This document shows, piece after piece, positions 1-10,083 of a stretch of 28,538 nt of DNA; position 1 is the first letter of the stretch; every line of letters begins with the position of its first letter. Source of the stretch: Nemertoderma westbladi (taxonomy: Eukaryota > Xenacoelomorpha > Nemertodermatida > Nemertodermatidae). The stretch covers positions 1 to 28,538 of the forward strand of contig JAUCBJ010002952.1 in assembly GCA_032718475.1 (NCBI GenBank), read 5' to 3'. The notes under the pieces were generated by a model that saw only the letters and a list, made by a program, of their open reading frames with translations, was not told the DNA's origin and did no database searches. Made by a program: the position numbers and the translations under genes.

Positions 1-686
1 TATTTATTATTATATTTTCATTTATTTTTTATTTATTTTATTTATTATTTGTGAGGCATTATTTACACCCCCCTAGCTAGTCCAATAAGTTTATTGGACG
101 ATATTTATGCGGAATCATCCACCAAACAACGGTTGGTTATCAGCCTCATATACGTCTTTCTTTTCTTCTCTCCAATCTTTCCAACTCTCCAGTTTCTCCT
201 CTGTAGAGTTTCTCTTCCTTTCTCCAGTTCAGACTTATTTAATATAATAATAATAATGACTAATATAATAATAATGACTAGGAAGTTGCTAAACATTATA
301 ATATACATTCCAAGTTTATCCTTGGTCACATAAATTCAAAAAATGTTGAGTATTAGGCATAATAAAGTATAATTTAATTTAATTTAATTTATTTTATAAT
401 ATAATATATAATTTATATTAAATTAATATTATATAAAATATAATTTATTTCATAATTTGTTTTATATTTATAGATTAATATGGTTCATGGATGTGGTGAG
501 GCAGTATGTTGAGGAAACTACTACGAGAGGGTATGCCCAATGCCCATGCTATCACTACAGCAGTACTTTGCAGCAGGTTACCTACTTATGTACACACAGC
601 TTAATTCGAAAACTATACCATTATTATAATGAAATATGTTACGAAGTTTTTCTTATGATGACAAATTATGAAACATAAAATTACTT
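1..686. repeat. AT-rich low-complexity flank
   Basis: This gene-free stretch is dominated by A and T. It holds an imperfect tandem pair built on AATATAATAATAATGACT-like words at 241-279, an (AATTT)n run at 371-390, and AT palindromes between 390 and 450. Short open frames are present, but their composition follows the AT bias and I recognise no domain in them. I see no promoter or RNA gene. Confidence 0.75.
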
Positions 687-994
687 GCTATTTGTACTGT
701 TGTACTATTTGTACATTTGTACCCCACCCGGACCACCTATTTCGCTACCTTAGCCACAACAACCGCGGCCACAATCATATCTTTGGCATCTCTCCCACAG
801 TTGCCAAAGTTACGTTTCAGCTGAGTTCTGGGAGAACATTTGACACCCATAACCCACATGAGGTAATGACCAATTGGGAGAATAACCCGTGTTTCATTGT
901 ACTTGTATTTGGAGGCAGCGATCTGTGTGTGAGAGACACAGATTATGTTGTCTCTAAATTAAAGATAAATGATCCCAAAATATTCTTGCAATAG
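687..994 (+). pseudogene. SGNH-like ORF, 5'-truncated first unit A copy
   Basis: This is the left edge of the unit A array. Homology starts near GCTATTTGTACTGTT, followed by a local scramble of TTGTAC words (690-722) replacing the segment that encodes the first conserved block in other copies. From about 725 it is colinear with the other units and open to the TAG at 992-994. It includes the peptide VLVFGGSDLC, the block that resembles the GxND motif of SGNH hydrolases. Without the first block it cannot encode the whole domain fragment. The family assignment is inference from motif layout. Confidence 0.5.
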
Positions 995-1555
995 AGCTTC
1001 CTGTGTGTTATGGACTCAAATGTTCCCCAAGCCAATGCGCCCTAGGTGTACGTACATGTAGACCCAGATTACAACTCACAACCTGTCACCACAAATCTGG
1101 GGATGGTGGCCTGGCTTAACCAGGCACAGAACAGCCTTCTAATCAGAATAGCAAAACTACTTAGGTTTGTGTTTAAAATGCTTACCATAATCACACCACT
1201 TTTTCAATTTGGGGGTTTGTAGCACCACTGTACACACACGTACTTATGAATGTTTGGAATATAGTGTTGTAGTTCCTCCAGCCACCAGTCACTCACACAC
1301 ACCTGCATATTTCCAATTGGGATTCTGCTTTGGATGAAATTCACCCAGTCCATCCTATTATGTTAGATGTAGTAAGCCAATCACAGCCAACCATCAAATC
1401 AATTTAGAGAATGTGCTAGTACCTACTAGTGAAAATATTGCAATCTAACAAACAACCAATGATTATGCTTTGGGATGCTCCAAGGGAATTATTACCATAT
1501 ATTGTATTACTAGATTGGGAGGTAGTCCTACTAACAGCCGTCAAAAAACAACTGC

Positions 1556-2056
1556 ATGGGGCAGCACAAACCAATATCAATAACTAATTATCACATTTAC
1601 TCCATAACAAACTATAGTGAATTAACAGCCTATCAAACAGTATGGTATAAAATTTTCTATATATGCGGAATGCCGTATCTTATAAAACACTTATTTTTGC
1701 TCTACTCTATTTATATTATACCTCGACCGGTCCAAGCTATTTGTACTGTTAATCACATACATGAGATCAGAGTCGTTGGGTCTTCCCACCCGGACCACCT
1801 CTTTCGGTACCTTGGCCACAACAACCGCGTCCACAATCGTAACTTTAGCATCTCTCCCACAGTTGCCAAAGTTACGTTTCAGCTGAGTTCTGGGAAAACA
1901 TTTGATACCCATAACCCACATGAGGTAATGACCAATTGGGAGAATAACCCGTGTTTCATTGTACTTGTATTTGGAGGCAGCGATCTGTGTGTGAGAGACA
2001 CAGATTATGTTGTCTCTAAATTAAAGATAAATGATCCCAAAATATTCTTGCAATAG
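1556..2056 (+). CDS. Hypothetical 166-aa protein, SGNH-hydrolase-like fragment (unit A, copy 1)
   Basis: This is an ATG-started open frame of 166 codons. The first ~75 residues are rich in Ile, Tyr and Thr and read like translated AT-rich DNA, so the true start may lie further in. From about residue 77 the order of blocks resembles SGNH/GDSL hydrolases: IRVVGSS (in the place of the Ser-containing block I), VTFQLSSGKT (a glycine block), then IVLVFGGSDLC (in the place of block III GxND, with Ser for Asn), followed by YVVSKLK. Proteins of this shape accompany many invertebrate retroelements, where the catalytic Ser sits in GDS or GHS. The C-terminal Asp-x-x-His block is absent before the TAG, so this is a fragment or a degenerate domain. 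No splice sites or promoter were identified. It could also be a chance frame kept open by unit homogenisation. Confidence 0.45.
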   Translation: MGQHKPISITNYHIYSITNYSELTAYQTVWYKIFYICGMPYLIKHLFLLYSIYIIPRPVQAICTVNHIHEIRVVGSSHPDHLFRYLGHNNRVHNRNFSISPTVAKVTFQLSSGKTFDTHNPHEVMTNWENNPCFIVLVFGGSDLCVRDTDYVVSKLKINDPKIFLQ

Positions 2057-2614
2057 AGCTTCCTGTGTGTTATGGACTCAAATGTTCCCCAAGCCAATGC
2101 GCCCTAGGTGTACGTACATGTAGACCCAGATTACAACTCACAACCTGTCACCACAAATCTGGGGATGGTGGCCTGGCTTAACCAGGCACAGAACAGCCTT
2201 CTAATCAGAATAGCAAAACTACTTAGGTTTGTGTTTAAAATGCTTACCATAATCACACCACTTTTTCAATTTGGGGGTTTGTAGCACCACTGTACACACA
2301 CGTACTTATGAATGTTTGGAATATAGTGTTGTAGTTCCTCCAGCCACCAGTCACTCACACACACCTGCATATTTCCAATTGGTATTCTGCTTTGGATGAA
2401 ATTCACCCAGTCCATCCTATTATGTTAGATGTAAGCCAATCACAGCCAACCATCAAATCAATTTAGAGAATGTGCTAGTACCTACTAGTGAAAATATTGC
2501 AATCTAACAAACAACCAATGATTATGCTTTGGGATGCTCCAAGGGAATTATTACCATAATAATATTGTATTATTAGATTGGGAGGTAGTCCTACTAACAG
2601 CCATCAAACAACTG

Positions 2615-3145
2615 CATGGGGCAGCACAAACCAATATCAATAACTAAGCACAAACCAATATCAATAACTAATTATCACATTTACTCCATAACAAACTATA
2701 GTGAATTAACAGTTAGCCTATCAAACAGTATGGTATAAAATTTTCTATATATGCGGAATGCCGTATCTTATAAAACACTTATTTTTGCTCTACTCTATTT
2801 ATATTATGCCTCGACCGGTCCGAGCTATTTGTACTGTTAATCACATACATGAGATCAGAATCGTTGGGTCTTCCCACCCTGACCACCTCTTTCGGTACCT
2901 TGGCCACAACAACCGCGTCCACAATCGTAACTTTAGCATCTCTCCCACAGTTGCCAAAGTTACGTTTCAGCTGAGTTCTGGGAGAACATTTGACACCCAT
3001 AACCCACATGAGGTAAATGACCAATTGGGAGAATAACCCGTGTTTCATTGTACTTGTATTTGGAGGCAGCGATCTGTGTGTGAGAGACACAGATTATGTT
3101 GTCTCTAAATTAAAGATAAATGATCCCAAAATATTCTTGCAATAG
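2615..3145 (+). pseudogene. Broken SGNH-like ORF (unit A, copy 2, subtype b)
   Basis: This is the subtype b copy of the unit A reading frame. It carries a 24-bp tandem duplication (GCACAAACCAATATCAATAA plus ACTA; in frame) near 2632-2680. The extra GTTAG near 2708 then shifts the frame and ends it at GTATAA. From the ATG at 2758 the SGNH-like part is open again (IRIVGSS, VTFQLSSGRT). An extra A in AGGTAAATGACC (3011-3020) then shifts it out before the GGSDLC block, giving a stop at 3034-3036. The GGSDLC-coding bases are present downstream in another frame, up to the usual TAG at 3143-3145. Two independent frameshifts argue that this copy is not functional. Confidence 0.6.
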
Positions 3146-3696
3146 AGCTTCCTGTGTGTTATGGACTCAAATGTTCCCCAAGGCAATGCGCCCTAGGTGT
3201 ACGTACATGTAGACCCAGATTACAACTCACAACCTGTCACCACAAATCTGGGGATGGTGGCCTGGCTTAACCAGGCACAGAACAGCCTTCTAATCAGAAT
3301 AGCAAAACTACTTAGTTTGTGTTTAAAATGCTTACCATAATCACACCACTTTTTCAATTTGGGGGTTTGTAGCACCACTGTACGCATACTTATGTACACC
3401 AACGTTTGGAATATAGTGTTGTAGTTCCTCCAGCCACCAGTCACTCACACACACCTGCATATTTCCAATTTGAAATTCACCCAGTCCATCCTATTATGTT
3501 AGATGTAGTAAGCCAATCACAGCCCACCATCAAATCAATTTAGAGAATGTGCTAGTACCTTACCTACTAGTGAAAATATTGCAATCTAACAAACAACCAA
3601 TGATTATGCTTTGGGATGCTCCAAGGGAATTATTACCATATATTGTATTATTAGATTGGGAGGTAGTCCTACTAACAGCCATCAAACAACAACTGC

Positions 3697-4197
3697 ATGG
3701 GGCAACACCAACCAATATCAATAACTAATTATCACATTTACTCCATAACAAACTATAGTGAATTAACAGCCTATCAAACAGTATGGTATAAAATTTTCTA
3801 TATATGCGGAATGCCGTATCTTATAAAACACTTATTTTTGCTCTACTCTATTTATATTATACCTCGACTGGTCCAAGCTATTTGTACTGTTAATCACATA
3901 CATGAGATCAGAGTCGTTGGGTCTTCCCACCCGGACCACCTCTTTCGGTACCTTGGCCACAACAACCGCGTCCACAATCGTAACTTTAGCATCTCTCCCA
4001 CAGTTGTCAAAGTTACGTTTCAGCTGAGTTCTGGGAAAACATTTGATACCCATAACCCACATGAGGTAATGACCAATTGGGAGAATAACCCGTGTTTCAT
4101 TGTACTTGTATTTGGAGGCAGCGATCTGTGTGTGAGAGACACAGATTATGTTGTCTCTAAATTAAAGATAAATGAACCCAAAATATTCTTGCAATAG
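3697..4197 (+). CDS. Hypothetical 166-aa protein, SGNH-like (unit A, copy 3)
   Basis: Same length and reading frame as the copy at 1556. It differs by a handful of substitutions, such as a Gln for Lys near the N-terminus, a Leu for Pro before the first block, a Val for Ala in the SPTVxKV stretch, and Glu for Asp in the last residues. The three conserved blocks IRVVGSS, VTFQLSSGKT and IVLVFGGSDLC are intact. With so few differences I cannot tell coding constraint from recent duplication; a synonymous/non-synonymous count over all copies would be needed. Confidence 0.45.
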   Translation: MGQHQPISITNYHIYSITNYSELTAYQTVWYKIFYICGMPYLIKHLFLLYSIYIIPRLVQAICTVNHIHEIRVVGSSHPDHLFRYLGHNNRVHNRNFSISPTVVKVTFQLSSGKTFDTHNPHEVMTNWENNPCFIVLVFGGSDLCVRDTDYVVSKLKINEPKIFLQ

Positions 4198-4756
4198 AGC
4201 TTCCTGTGTGTTATGGACTCAAATGTTCCCCAAGCCAATGCGCCCTAGGTGTACGTACATGTAGACCCAGATTACAACTCACAACCTGTCACCACAAATC
4301 TGGGGATGGTGGCCTGGCTTAACCAGGCACAGAACAGCCTTCTATTCAGAATAGCAAAACTACTTAGGTTTGTGTTTAAAATGCTTACCATAATCACACC
4401 ACTTTTTCAATTTGGGGGTTTGTAGCACCACTGTACACACACGTACTTATGAATGTTTGGAATATAGTGTTGTAGTTCCTCCAGCCACCAGTCACTCACA
4501 AACACCTGCATATTTCCAATTGGGATTCTGCTTTGGATGAAATTCACCCAGTCCATCCTATTATGTTAGATGTAAGCCAATCACAGCCAACCATCAAATC
4601 AATTTAGAGAATGTGCTAGTACCTACTAGTGAAAATATTGCAATCTAACAAACAACCAATGATTATGCTTTGGGATGCTCCAAGGGAATTATTACCATAA
4701 TAATATTGTATTATTAGATTGGGAGGTAGTCCTACTAACAGCCATCAAACAACTGC

Positions 4757-5281
4757 ATGGGGCAGCACAAACCAATATCAATAACTAAGCACAAACCAAT
4801 ATCAATAACTAATTATCACATTTACTCCATAACAAACTATAGTGAATTAACAGCCTATCAAACAGTATGGTATAAAATTTTCTATATATGCAGAATGCCG
4901 TATCTTATAAAACACTTATTTTTGCTCTACTCTATTTATATTATACCTCGACCGGTCCAAGCTATTTGTACTGTTAATCACATACATGAGATCAGAGTCG
5001 TTGGGTCTTCCCACCCGGACCACCTCTTTCGGTACCTTGGCCACAACAACCGCGTCCACAATCGTAACTTTAGCATCTCTCCCACAGTTGCCAAAGTTAC
5101 GTTTCAGCTGAGTTCTGGGAAAACATTTGATACCCATAACCCACATGAGGTAATGACCAATTGGGAGAATAACCCGTGTTTTATTGTACTTGTATTTGGA
5201 GGCAGCGATCTGTGTGTGAGAGACACAGATTATGTTGTCTCTAAATTAAAGATAAATGATCCCAAAATATTCTTGCAATAG
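4757..5281 (+). CDS. Hypothetical 174-aa protein, SGNH-like (unit A, copy 4)
   Basis: Unit A frame lengthened by eight residues. The 24-bp segment coding KHKPISIT is duplicated in frame near the start (about 4775-4810), as in subtype b units, but without the GTTAG insertion, so the frame stays open. The SGNH-like blocks IRVVGSS, VTFQLSSGKT and IVLVFGGSDLC follow in order, and the TAG stop is in the usual place. The copy is intermediate between subtypes a and b, which suggests exchange between units or stepwise change. Function is unknown. Confidence 0.45.
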   Translation: MGQHKPISITKHKPISITNYHIYSITNYSELTAYQTVWYKIFYICRMPYLIKHLFLLYSIYIIPRPVQAICTVNHIHEIRVVGSSHPDHLFRYLGHNNRVHNRNFSISPTVAKVTFQLSSGKTFDTHNPHEVMTNWENNPCFIVLVFGGSDLCVRDTDYVVSKLKINDPKIFLQ

Positions 5282-5840
5282 AGCTTCCTGTGTGTTATGG
5301 ACTCAAATGTTCCCCAAGCCAATGCGCCCTAGGTGTACGTACATGTAGACCCAGATTACAACTCACAACCTGTCACCACAAATCTGGGGATGGTGGCCTG
5401 GCTTAACCAGGCACAGAACAGCCTTCTAATCAGAATAGCAAAACTACTTAGGTCTGTGTTTAAAATGCTTACCATAATCACACCACTTTTTCAATTTGGG
5501 GGTTTGTAGCACCACTGTACACACACGTACTTATGAATGTTTGGAATATAGTGTTGTAGTTCCTCCAGCCACCAGTCACTCACACACACCTGCATATTTC
5601 CAATTGGTATTCTGCTTTGGATGAAATTCACCCAGTCCATCCTATTATGTTAGATGTAAGCCAATCACAGCCAACCATCAAATCAATTTAGAGAATGTGC
5701 TAGTACCTACTAGTGAAAATATTGCAATCTAACAAACAACCAATGATTATGCTTTGGGATGCTCCAAGGGAATTATTACCATAATAATATTGTATTATTA
5801 GATTGGGAGGTAGTCCTACTAACAGCCATCAAACAACTGC

Positions 5841-6253
5841 ATGGGGCAGCACAAACCAATATCAATAACTAAGCACAAACCAATATCAATAACTAATTAT
5901 CACATTTACTCCATAACAAACTATAGTGAATTAACAGTTAGCCTATCAAACAGTATGGTATAAAATTTTCTATATATGCGGAATGCCGTATCTTATAAAA
6001 CACTTATTTTTGCTCTACTCTATTTATATTATGCCTCGACCGGTCCGAGCTATTTGTACTGTTAATCACATACATGAGATCAGAATCGTTGGGTCTTCCC
6101 ACCCGGACCACCTCTTTCGGTACCTTGGCCACAACAACCGCGTCCACAATCATAACTTTAGCATCTCTCCCACAGTTGCCAAAGTTACGTTTCAGCTGAG
6201 TTCTGGGAAAACATTTGACACCCATAACCAACATGAGGTAATGACCCATTTGG
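5841..6253 (+). pseudogene. SGNH-like ORF cut by hAT left end (unit A, copy 5, subtype b)
   Basis: A subtype b unit with the 24-bp duplication and the GTTAG insertion, so the frame from 5841 is broken early. From the ATG at 5983 it is open through IRIVGSS and VTFQLSSGKT. It is then interrupted at 6253, within what is normally GACCAATTGGG (here GACCCATTTGG), by CAGTGGCGGATCCAGG, a hAT-type terminus. The GGSDLC block is lost. The interruption falls at the same unit coordinate as the one at 9470, so both copies descend from one insertion event. Confidence 0.65.
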
Positions 6254-6599
6254 CAGTGGCGGATCCAGGGGTGGGGGGGGGGGCATACCAGGCGACTGCT
6301 GGGGGTGTCAAAAATTGGCCATCATAAGGAATTTAGAGAAATTCATGTTTAGTGCGAGCAATTTAAAGTAAGGTTTGCTATTTCCTTATACATTGAGCTG
6401 GTTACTACAGCATAAGGAGAGGGCTGTCCCCAAAGCTACAGTATTATTATTGGGAAATCCCACCAAGGCACACACACTCCCTAAGCCATACAATATGCAA
6501 TATGTTAAACCCAAGATAAACACGTGACCAGCAACACTTGGCAGGCATGCTGACCAACCACTATCAATGGCTTGTAGTAGGTGGCTTCCTGAGACTAGA
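6254..6599 (+). mobile_element. hAT left-end remnant with G-rich tract
   Basis: It begins with CAGTGGCGGATCCAGG, a terminal sequence shared by many animal hAT transposons, followed by an interrupted G run. Next comes an internal segment (GTGTCAAAAATTGGCCATC and onward) that recurs at about 13131-13440 and, with a deletion, at 9510-9600. No transposase coding is seen in this piece. It runs directly into unit A sequence at CTGCATATTTCC (6600), about 420 bp further along the unit than where it entered. The intervening part of the unit has therefore been replaced or deleted. Confidence 0.6.
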
Positions 6600-7026
6600 C
6601 TGCATATTTCCAATTGGGATTCTGCTTTGGGTGAAATTCACCCAGTCCATCCTATTATGTTAGATGTAGTAAGCCAATCACAGCCCACCATCAAATCAAT
6701 TTAGAGAATATACTAGTACCTACTATAGTTAAAATATTGCATTCTAACAAACAATGATTATGCTTTGGGATGCTCCAAGGGAATTATTACCATATTGTAT
6801 TATTAGATTGGGTGGTAGTCCTACTAACAGCCATCAAACAACAACTGCATGGCAGCACAAACCAATATCAATAACTAATTATCACATTTACTCCATAACA
6901 AACTATAGTAAATTAACAGCCTATCAAACAGTATGGTATAAAATTTTCTATATATGCAGAAGGCCGTATCTTATAAAACACTTATTTTTGCTCTATCTAC
7001 TCTATTTATATTATGCCTCGACCGGT
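6600..7026 (+). repeat. Partial unit A joined to helicase block
   Basis: This is colinear with unit A from CTGCATATTTCC through the CCAAGGGAATTATTACC segment, the AACTATAGT segment and the ATGCCTCGACCGGT stretch. At 7026 it stops abruptly, and TTTTTTGCAGTGTATAG of the helicase-derived 105-bp repeat begins. A frame from 6754 reads across the junction, but it is a chimera of unrelated sequences and I do not treat it as a gene. Confidence 0.75.
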
Positions 7027-7310
7027 TTTTTGCAGTGTATAGATATATTTTTCGAGGAGGTGGGAATGCTCTCAAGTGAACTATATGGAGTAATGATACC
7101 GTTTTTAAAAAGAACGCTAGACAATGTTGCTTTTTTGCTGTGTATAGATATATTTTTCGAGGAGGTGGGAATGCTCTCAAGTGAACTATATGGAGTAATG
7201 ATACCATTTTAATACATTATAAAGAATTTGCTGTGTATAGATATATTTTTCGAGGAGGTGGGAATGCTCTCAAGTGAAGTATATGGAGTAATGATACCGT
7301 TTTAATACAT
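7027..7310 (+). repeat. 105-bp tandem repeat of helicase Walker B segment (array 1)
   Basis: Three copies of TGTATAGATATATTTTTCGA start at 7036, 7141 and 7234. The first step is 105 bp and the last is shortened to 93 bp by a deletion. A 105-bp period is exactly 35 codons, and each unit reads in frame IDIFFEEVGMLSSELYGVM. This resembles the Walker B stretch (hhhhDExGxLS) of PIF1-like helicases with the Asp changed to Glu. Each unit carries TTGCTTTTTTGCAG or a variant just before it, which looks like a splice acceptor, so the duplicated piece may be an exon with its 3' intron end. The same repeat occurs at 11202-11520. Confidence 0.8.
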
Positions 7311-8480
7311 TATAAAGAAGTTCATCACCATTAGGAGGATCACTAATGATAACTGCAGGTGACCACCCCCCAGTTTCAGGCCATATGATCTGGCAGAGTA
7401 GGAATATGCTAACTACCTATAAAATTTTGCATTTTAAGCATTATATGTTAATTATACATTAAACATTACATTAGGAATGATCATGAGTTACATCTCGATT
7501 AAAGTATTTATGTACGACAAACGTTTTAACGGAAGATGATATCTAAGAATTTAAAGAAATAATTGGAAGACGTTATCAGTTTGTATGTTATAGGGATAAT
7601 GTCCCAGATTCAACTTAATGAGTATTTAGTAAAAGGGCTGCAGTTAGGCCAACAACTTGGCTCGATAAAATGATGGACCCTGCAGGGGTATAGCCTACTT
7701 CAAATCTATAGCTTATGACACAGAAATAACTTAAGGTTGGTTATAGGTATAACATAGCACCTGACCAAATTCCATGGGCAAAAGTGTCTCTACAAATGCA
7801 TGAAACAGCTGTTGTAGTAATAAGTAAAGCATTTAGTGCAAGAAGAAAGCAGTACCCTTTATGATATTATATATCCCAAACGGGACATAAAGTTAAAGGA
7901 GACACTGTGGTAGGAGATCTAGCTACACAGATGAATTCCAACAAAGAAAGTCTAAAAATGATACGTCATATAACTTATGGCAGAGATCACAATTGAACGT
8001 GTTGGAAAGTAGGGTCGAAGATTTACATAATTTTATATTTGTAGGTGACAAAGAGAGAACATTAGTTGCAATCGGTTGCAGAGAGTAGCATGGATGGAAT
8101 GGGTGACCCTTTCCAATTCTGGACCATCTAGACCGATACCTGTTGGCTATGCTTTTCATCTATTCCGAGTAAGCAATATTGCCCTTCCTGATGATCCAGT
8201 TGGATACATAATCTGCTTAATAAGTACAAAAAATAAAAATCTGATCTATATAGATAACTCACAAAATTTAGCACGAGCAGTAAATTACTATAACACCGGT
8301 TTGTATTCTAATCAAATAACTGAAAAACATGAAAATAGACCATGGGGAGTTATGTCATACATTATCGGGGTAGGCGACATGTTTGGAAAACTTGAAACAT
8401 AGCAAGTTATAACTGATGATGATTGGAGACATGAGAACCCCTGAGTGGCTCAGTACTTCAAGTCTTTAGAAATTTACCAT
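7234..8480 (+). pseudogene. Decayed PIF1-like helicase + C-terminal GIY-YIG gene (block 1)
   Basis: Conserved pieces occur in the expected order but in shifting frames. They are a Walker B-like FFEEVGMLSSE (about 7243); SSPLGGSLMITAGDH followed by PPVSG (7322-7380; family GDHxQLPPV with three residues lost); ARRKQYPL (about 7838-7861); TGHKVKGDTVVGD (about 7880-7917), which corresponds to the late helicase motif; and LWQRSQLNVLESRVED with LHNFIFVGD (about 7976-8050). A GIY-YIG-like domain follows in the open frame 8094-8402, with GYIICLIS, YIDNSQNLARAV, YNTG and RPWGVM. In this family the helicase would unwind DNA and the GIY-YIG domain would cut it. Here YIG has become YID, the helicase half is riddled with stops, and a 22-bp deletion near 8100 separates it from block 2. 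Walker A and the N-terminus are absent. The gene is non-functional. Confidence 0.7.
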
Positions 8481-9176
8481 CAATGTTTTATGGAAGATTC
8501 CCATAAACAGCATCATTTATAAGAAGAGGGAAATGATGAAAGGGTGGGTAATAAAGTTAAATTATGTCCATTTGATGTAGTGAAGGGCGGCTGGGAACCT
8601 CCAAGCCCACGCCCAGGACAGTGTCACTAGCTGCTTAGCCATCACATTTTGGAATAAATAATGCAGAAAAACCCATAGCATCTTCAACAATTCGTCAGGA
8701 AATCACAAACAAACAAAACCTACAATTGTCATTTTATATTATATATGTCTATGTATTCTATATGTCATTTTCATATTTGCGGTGCATACCCTTAATTTCA
8801 GTATTTCATACAAATTTATTATTAATTATTATTAATATTATTACTAATGTGTGTTAGGAAATGCTGAACAATGCCATTCCTAATGTTAAGTACATGACAA
8901 TAATTTCGTTACCATATAATATCCTACCGTTACCATAGATGGGGTGCGTTAGCATTAAATATGTATCATTAGTAAATATAGAATATATTTATTACCTTTG
9001 TTTATTGGGTTTCCTAAAGGTGTAGTTCTCTAATTACAATCAGGTGTAAGTAACCAAGAATGACATATGGGTGCCACGTTACCAATAGTTAAAAAATAAA
9101 TGTATATATATTTATAATATTTAGTTGGCATAGAAACAATTACCTTATAATAATCTATATTATATATTGTTGTTGA
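8481..9176 (+). other. 3' flank of helicase block 1 and AT-rich spacer
   Basis: There is no gene here. 8481-8993 is shared with block 2 (GGGAACCTCC... and GAAACCTACAATT-like words, then GGGGTGCGTTAGCATTAAAT), with about 100 bp extra near 8795-8890 relative to block 2. 8994-9176 is AT-rich and not seen elsewhere in the window. The common flank shows that the duplication included non-coding DNA beyond the helicase gene. Confidence 0.7.
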
Positions 9177-9470
9177 TAAAATTTTCTATATATGCGGAAT
9201 GCCGTATCTTGATAAAACACTTATTTTTGCTCTACTCTATTTATATTATACCGCGACCGGTCGGAGCTATTTGTACTGTTAATCACATACATGAGATCAG
9301 AATCGTTGGGTCTTCCCACCCGGACCACCTCTTTCGGTACCTTGGCCACATCAACTGCGTCCACAATCGTAACTTTAGCATCTCTCCCACAGTTGCCAAA
9401 GTTACGTTTCAGCTGAGTTCTGGGAAAACATTTGACACCCATAACCCACATGAGGTAATGACCAATTGGG
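9177..9470 (+). pseudogene. Unit A fragment with SGNH-like ORF, cut at hAT insertion site
   Basis: Colinear with unit A from ATAAAATTTTCTATATATGC to GACCAATTGGG. The reading frame includes IRIVGSS and VTFQLSSGKT but ends at the hAT left terminus (9471), so the GGSDLC block is missing. The last eight bases, CAATTGGG (9463-9470), match the eight bases just outside the hAT right terminus at 23797-23804. Confidence 0.7.
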
Positions 9471-9610
9471 CAGTGGCGGATCCAGGGGGGGGGGGGGGGG
9501 GGGGGGGGGTTAGTGCGAACAATTCAAAGTAAGGTTTGCTATTTCCCACCAAGGCACACAACTCTCTAAGCCATACAATATGTTAAACCCAAGACAAACC
9601 CTGAACCAGG
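9471..9610 (+). mobile_element. hAT left terminus with 25-bp poly-G and short internal remnant
   Basis: CAGTGGCGGATCCAGG starts at 9471 and runs into 25 consecutive G residues (9485-9509). A deleted version of the internal segment seen at 6330-6520 follows (TTAGTGCGAACAATTCAAAG, then CCCACCAAGGCACACAA). The long G run is G-quadruplex-prone, and its length may not be accurate in the assembly. Together with 23780-23796 this gives the two ends of a hAT element. Confidence 0.7.
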
Positions 9611-9930
9611 AAATGCGAAGACATCTAGATTCTACCACATACGGTTCCACTCTACCCGTTAAGGGTTTAAGTGTTGAACTGCAAGATCCCAGCGCCGTCC
9701 TAAATTTAAGACCTAATCCATCTCAATATAAAGTCTCAAGGTAAGTTTTATATGGCCCTGAAACAGGCCACTGACATTGCACTTAGCAAATAAATTTTAA
9801 CATTTGAAATAATTATCTGTCTCAACGAGCCCAATAGATTTCTGTCATAAAAAAAATTGTTGTTGTGTTGTGTTATGCTGCGCGCTCCACTTGTGTTCTG
9901 GAAAATTTTGGGTAATGGTAATTTTCCCCA
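9611..9930. other. Unassigned spacer
   Basis: I recognise no gene, repeat or signal in this stretch. It contains a GTTGTTGTGTTGTGTTATG-type low-complexity patch near 9858. Its neighbours are a hAT remnant on the left and a helicase 3'-end fragment on the right. Confidence 0.5.
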
Positions 9931-10076
9931 CTGATGATGATTGGAGACATGAGAACCCCTGAGTGGCTCAGTACTTCAAGTCTTTAGAAATTTACCATCA
10001 ATGTTTTATGGAAGATTCCCATAAACAGCATCATTTATAAGAAGAGGGAAATGATGAAAGGGTGGGTAATAAAGTT
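9931..10076 (+). pseudogene. Third copy of helicase/GIY-YIG gene 3' end
   Basis: 146 bp nearly identical to 8413-8558 and 12641-12786, starting at TGATGATGATTGGAGACATG and ending at GGGTAATAAAGTT. It encodes the region just after the GIY-YIG domain (DDWRHENP and beyond). It is joined to unrelated sequence on both sides, so it is an isolated fragment. Confidence 0.75.
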
Positions 10077-10083
10077 GTAATGT

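Larger units (their letters stand above)
687..6253 (+). repeat. Tandem array of ~1.05-1.09 kb unit A
   Basis: A head-to-tail array of about five and a half copies. The word CGGACCACCT or its variant recurs at 729, 1791, 2880, 3932, 5016 and 6104, giving spacings of 1062, 1089, 1052, 1084 and 1088 bp. Copies appear well over 95% identical by eye. Two subtypes alternate. Subtype a (ORF starts 1556, 3697, 4757) has CCGGTCCAAG or CTGGTCCAAG and GAGTCGTT. Subtype b (about 2615 and 5841) has CCGGTCCGAG, GAATCGTT and an extra GTTAG before CCTATCAA. The order a-b-a-a-b puts the b units three units apart, suggesting an older multi-unit duplication. Each unit encodes the SGNH-like ORF described below. 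Further copies or pieces lie at 6600-7026, 9177-9470, about 13440-14317 and 23797-24720. Confidence 0.92.

Noticed and set aside
457-678. 73-codon frame in the left flank
   Set aside because: Low-complexity composition, no recognised motif, not repeated elsewhere in the window.
1691-1921. Minus-strand open frames recurring in every unit A copy
   Set aside because: They are antisense shadows of the SGNH-like frame, open because of the codon pattern on the plus strand; they show no motif.
6754-7212. 152-codon frame crossing unit A and the 105-bp repeat
   Set aside because: It joins two unrelated repeats at 7026, so it is a junction artefact rather than a gene.
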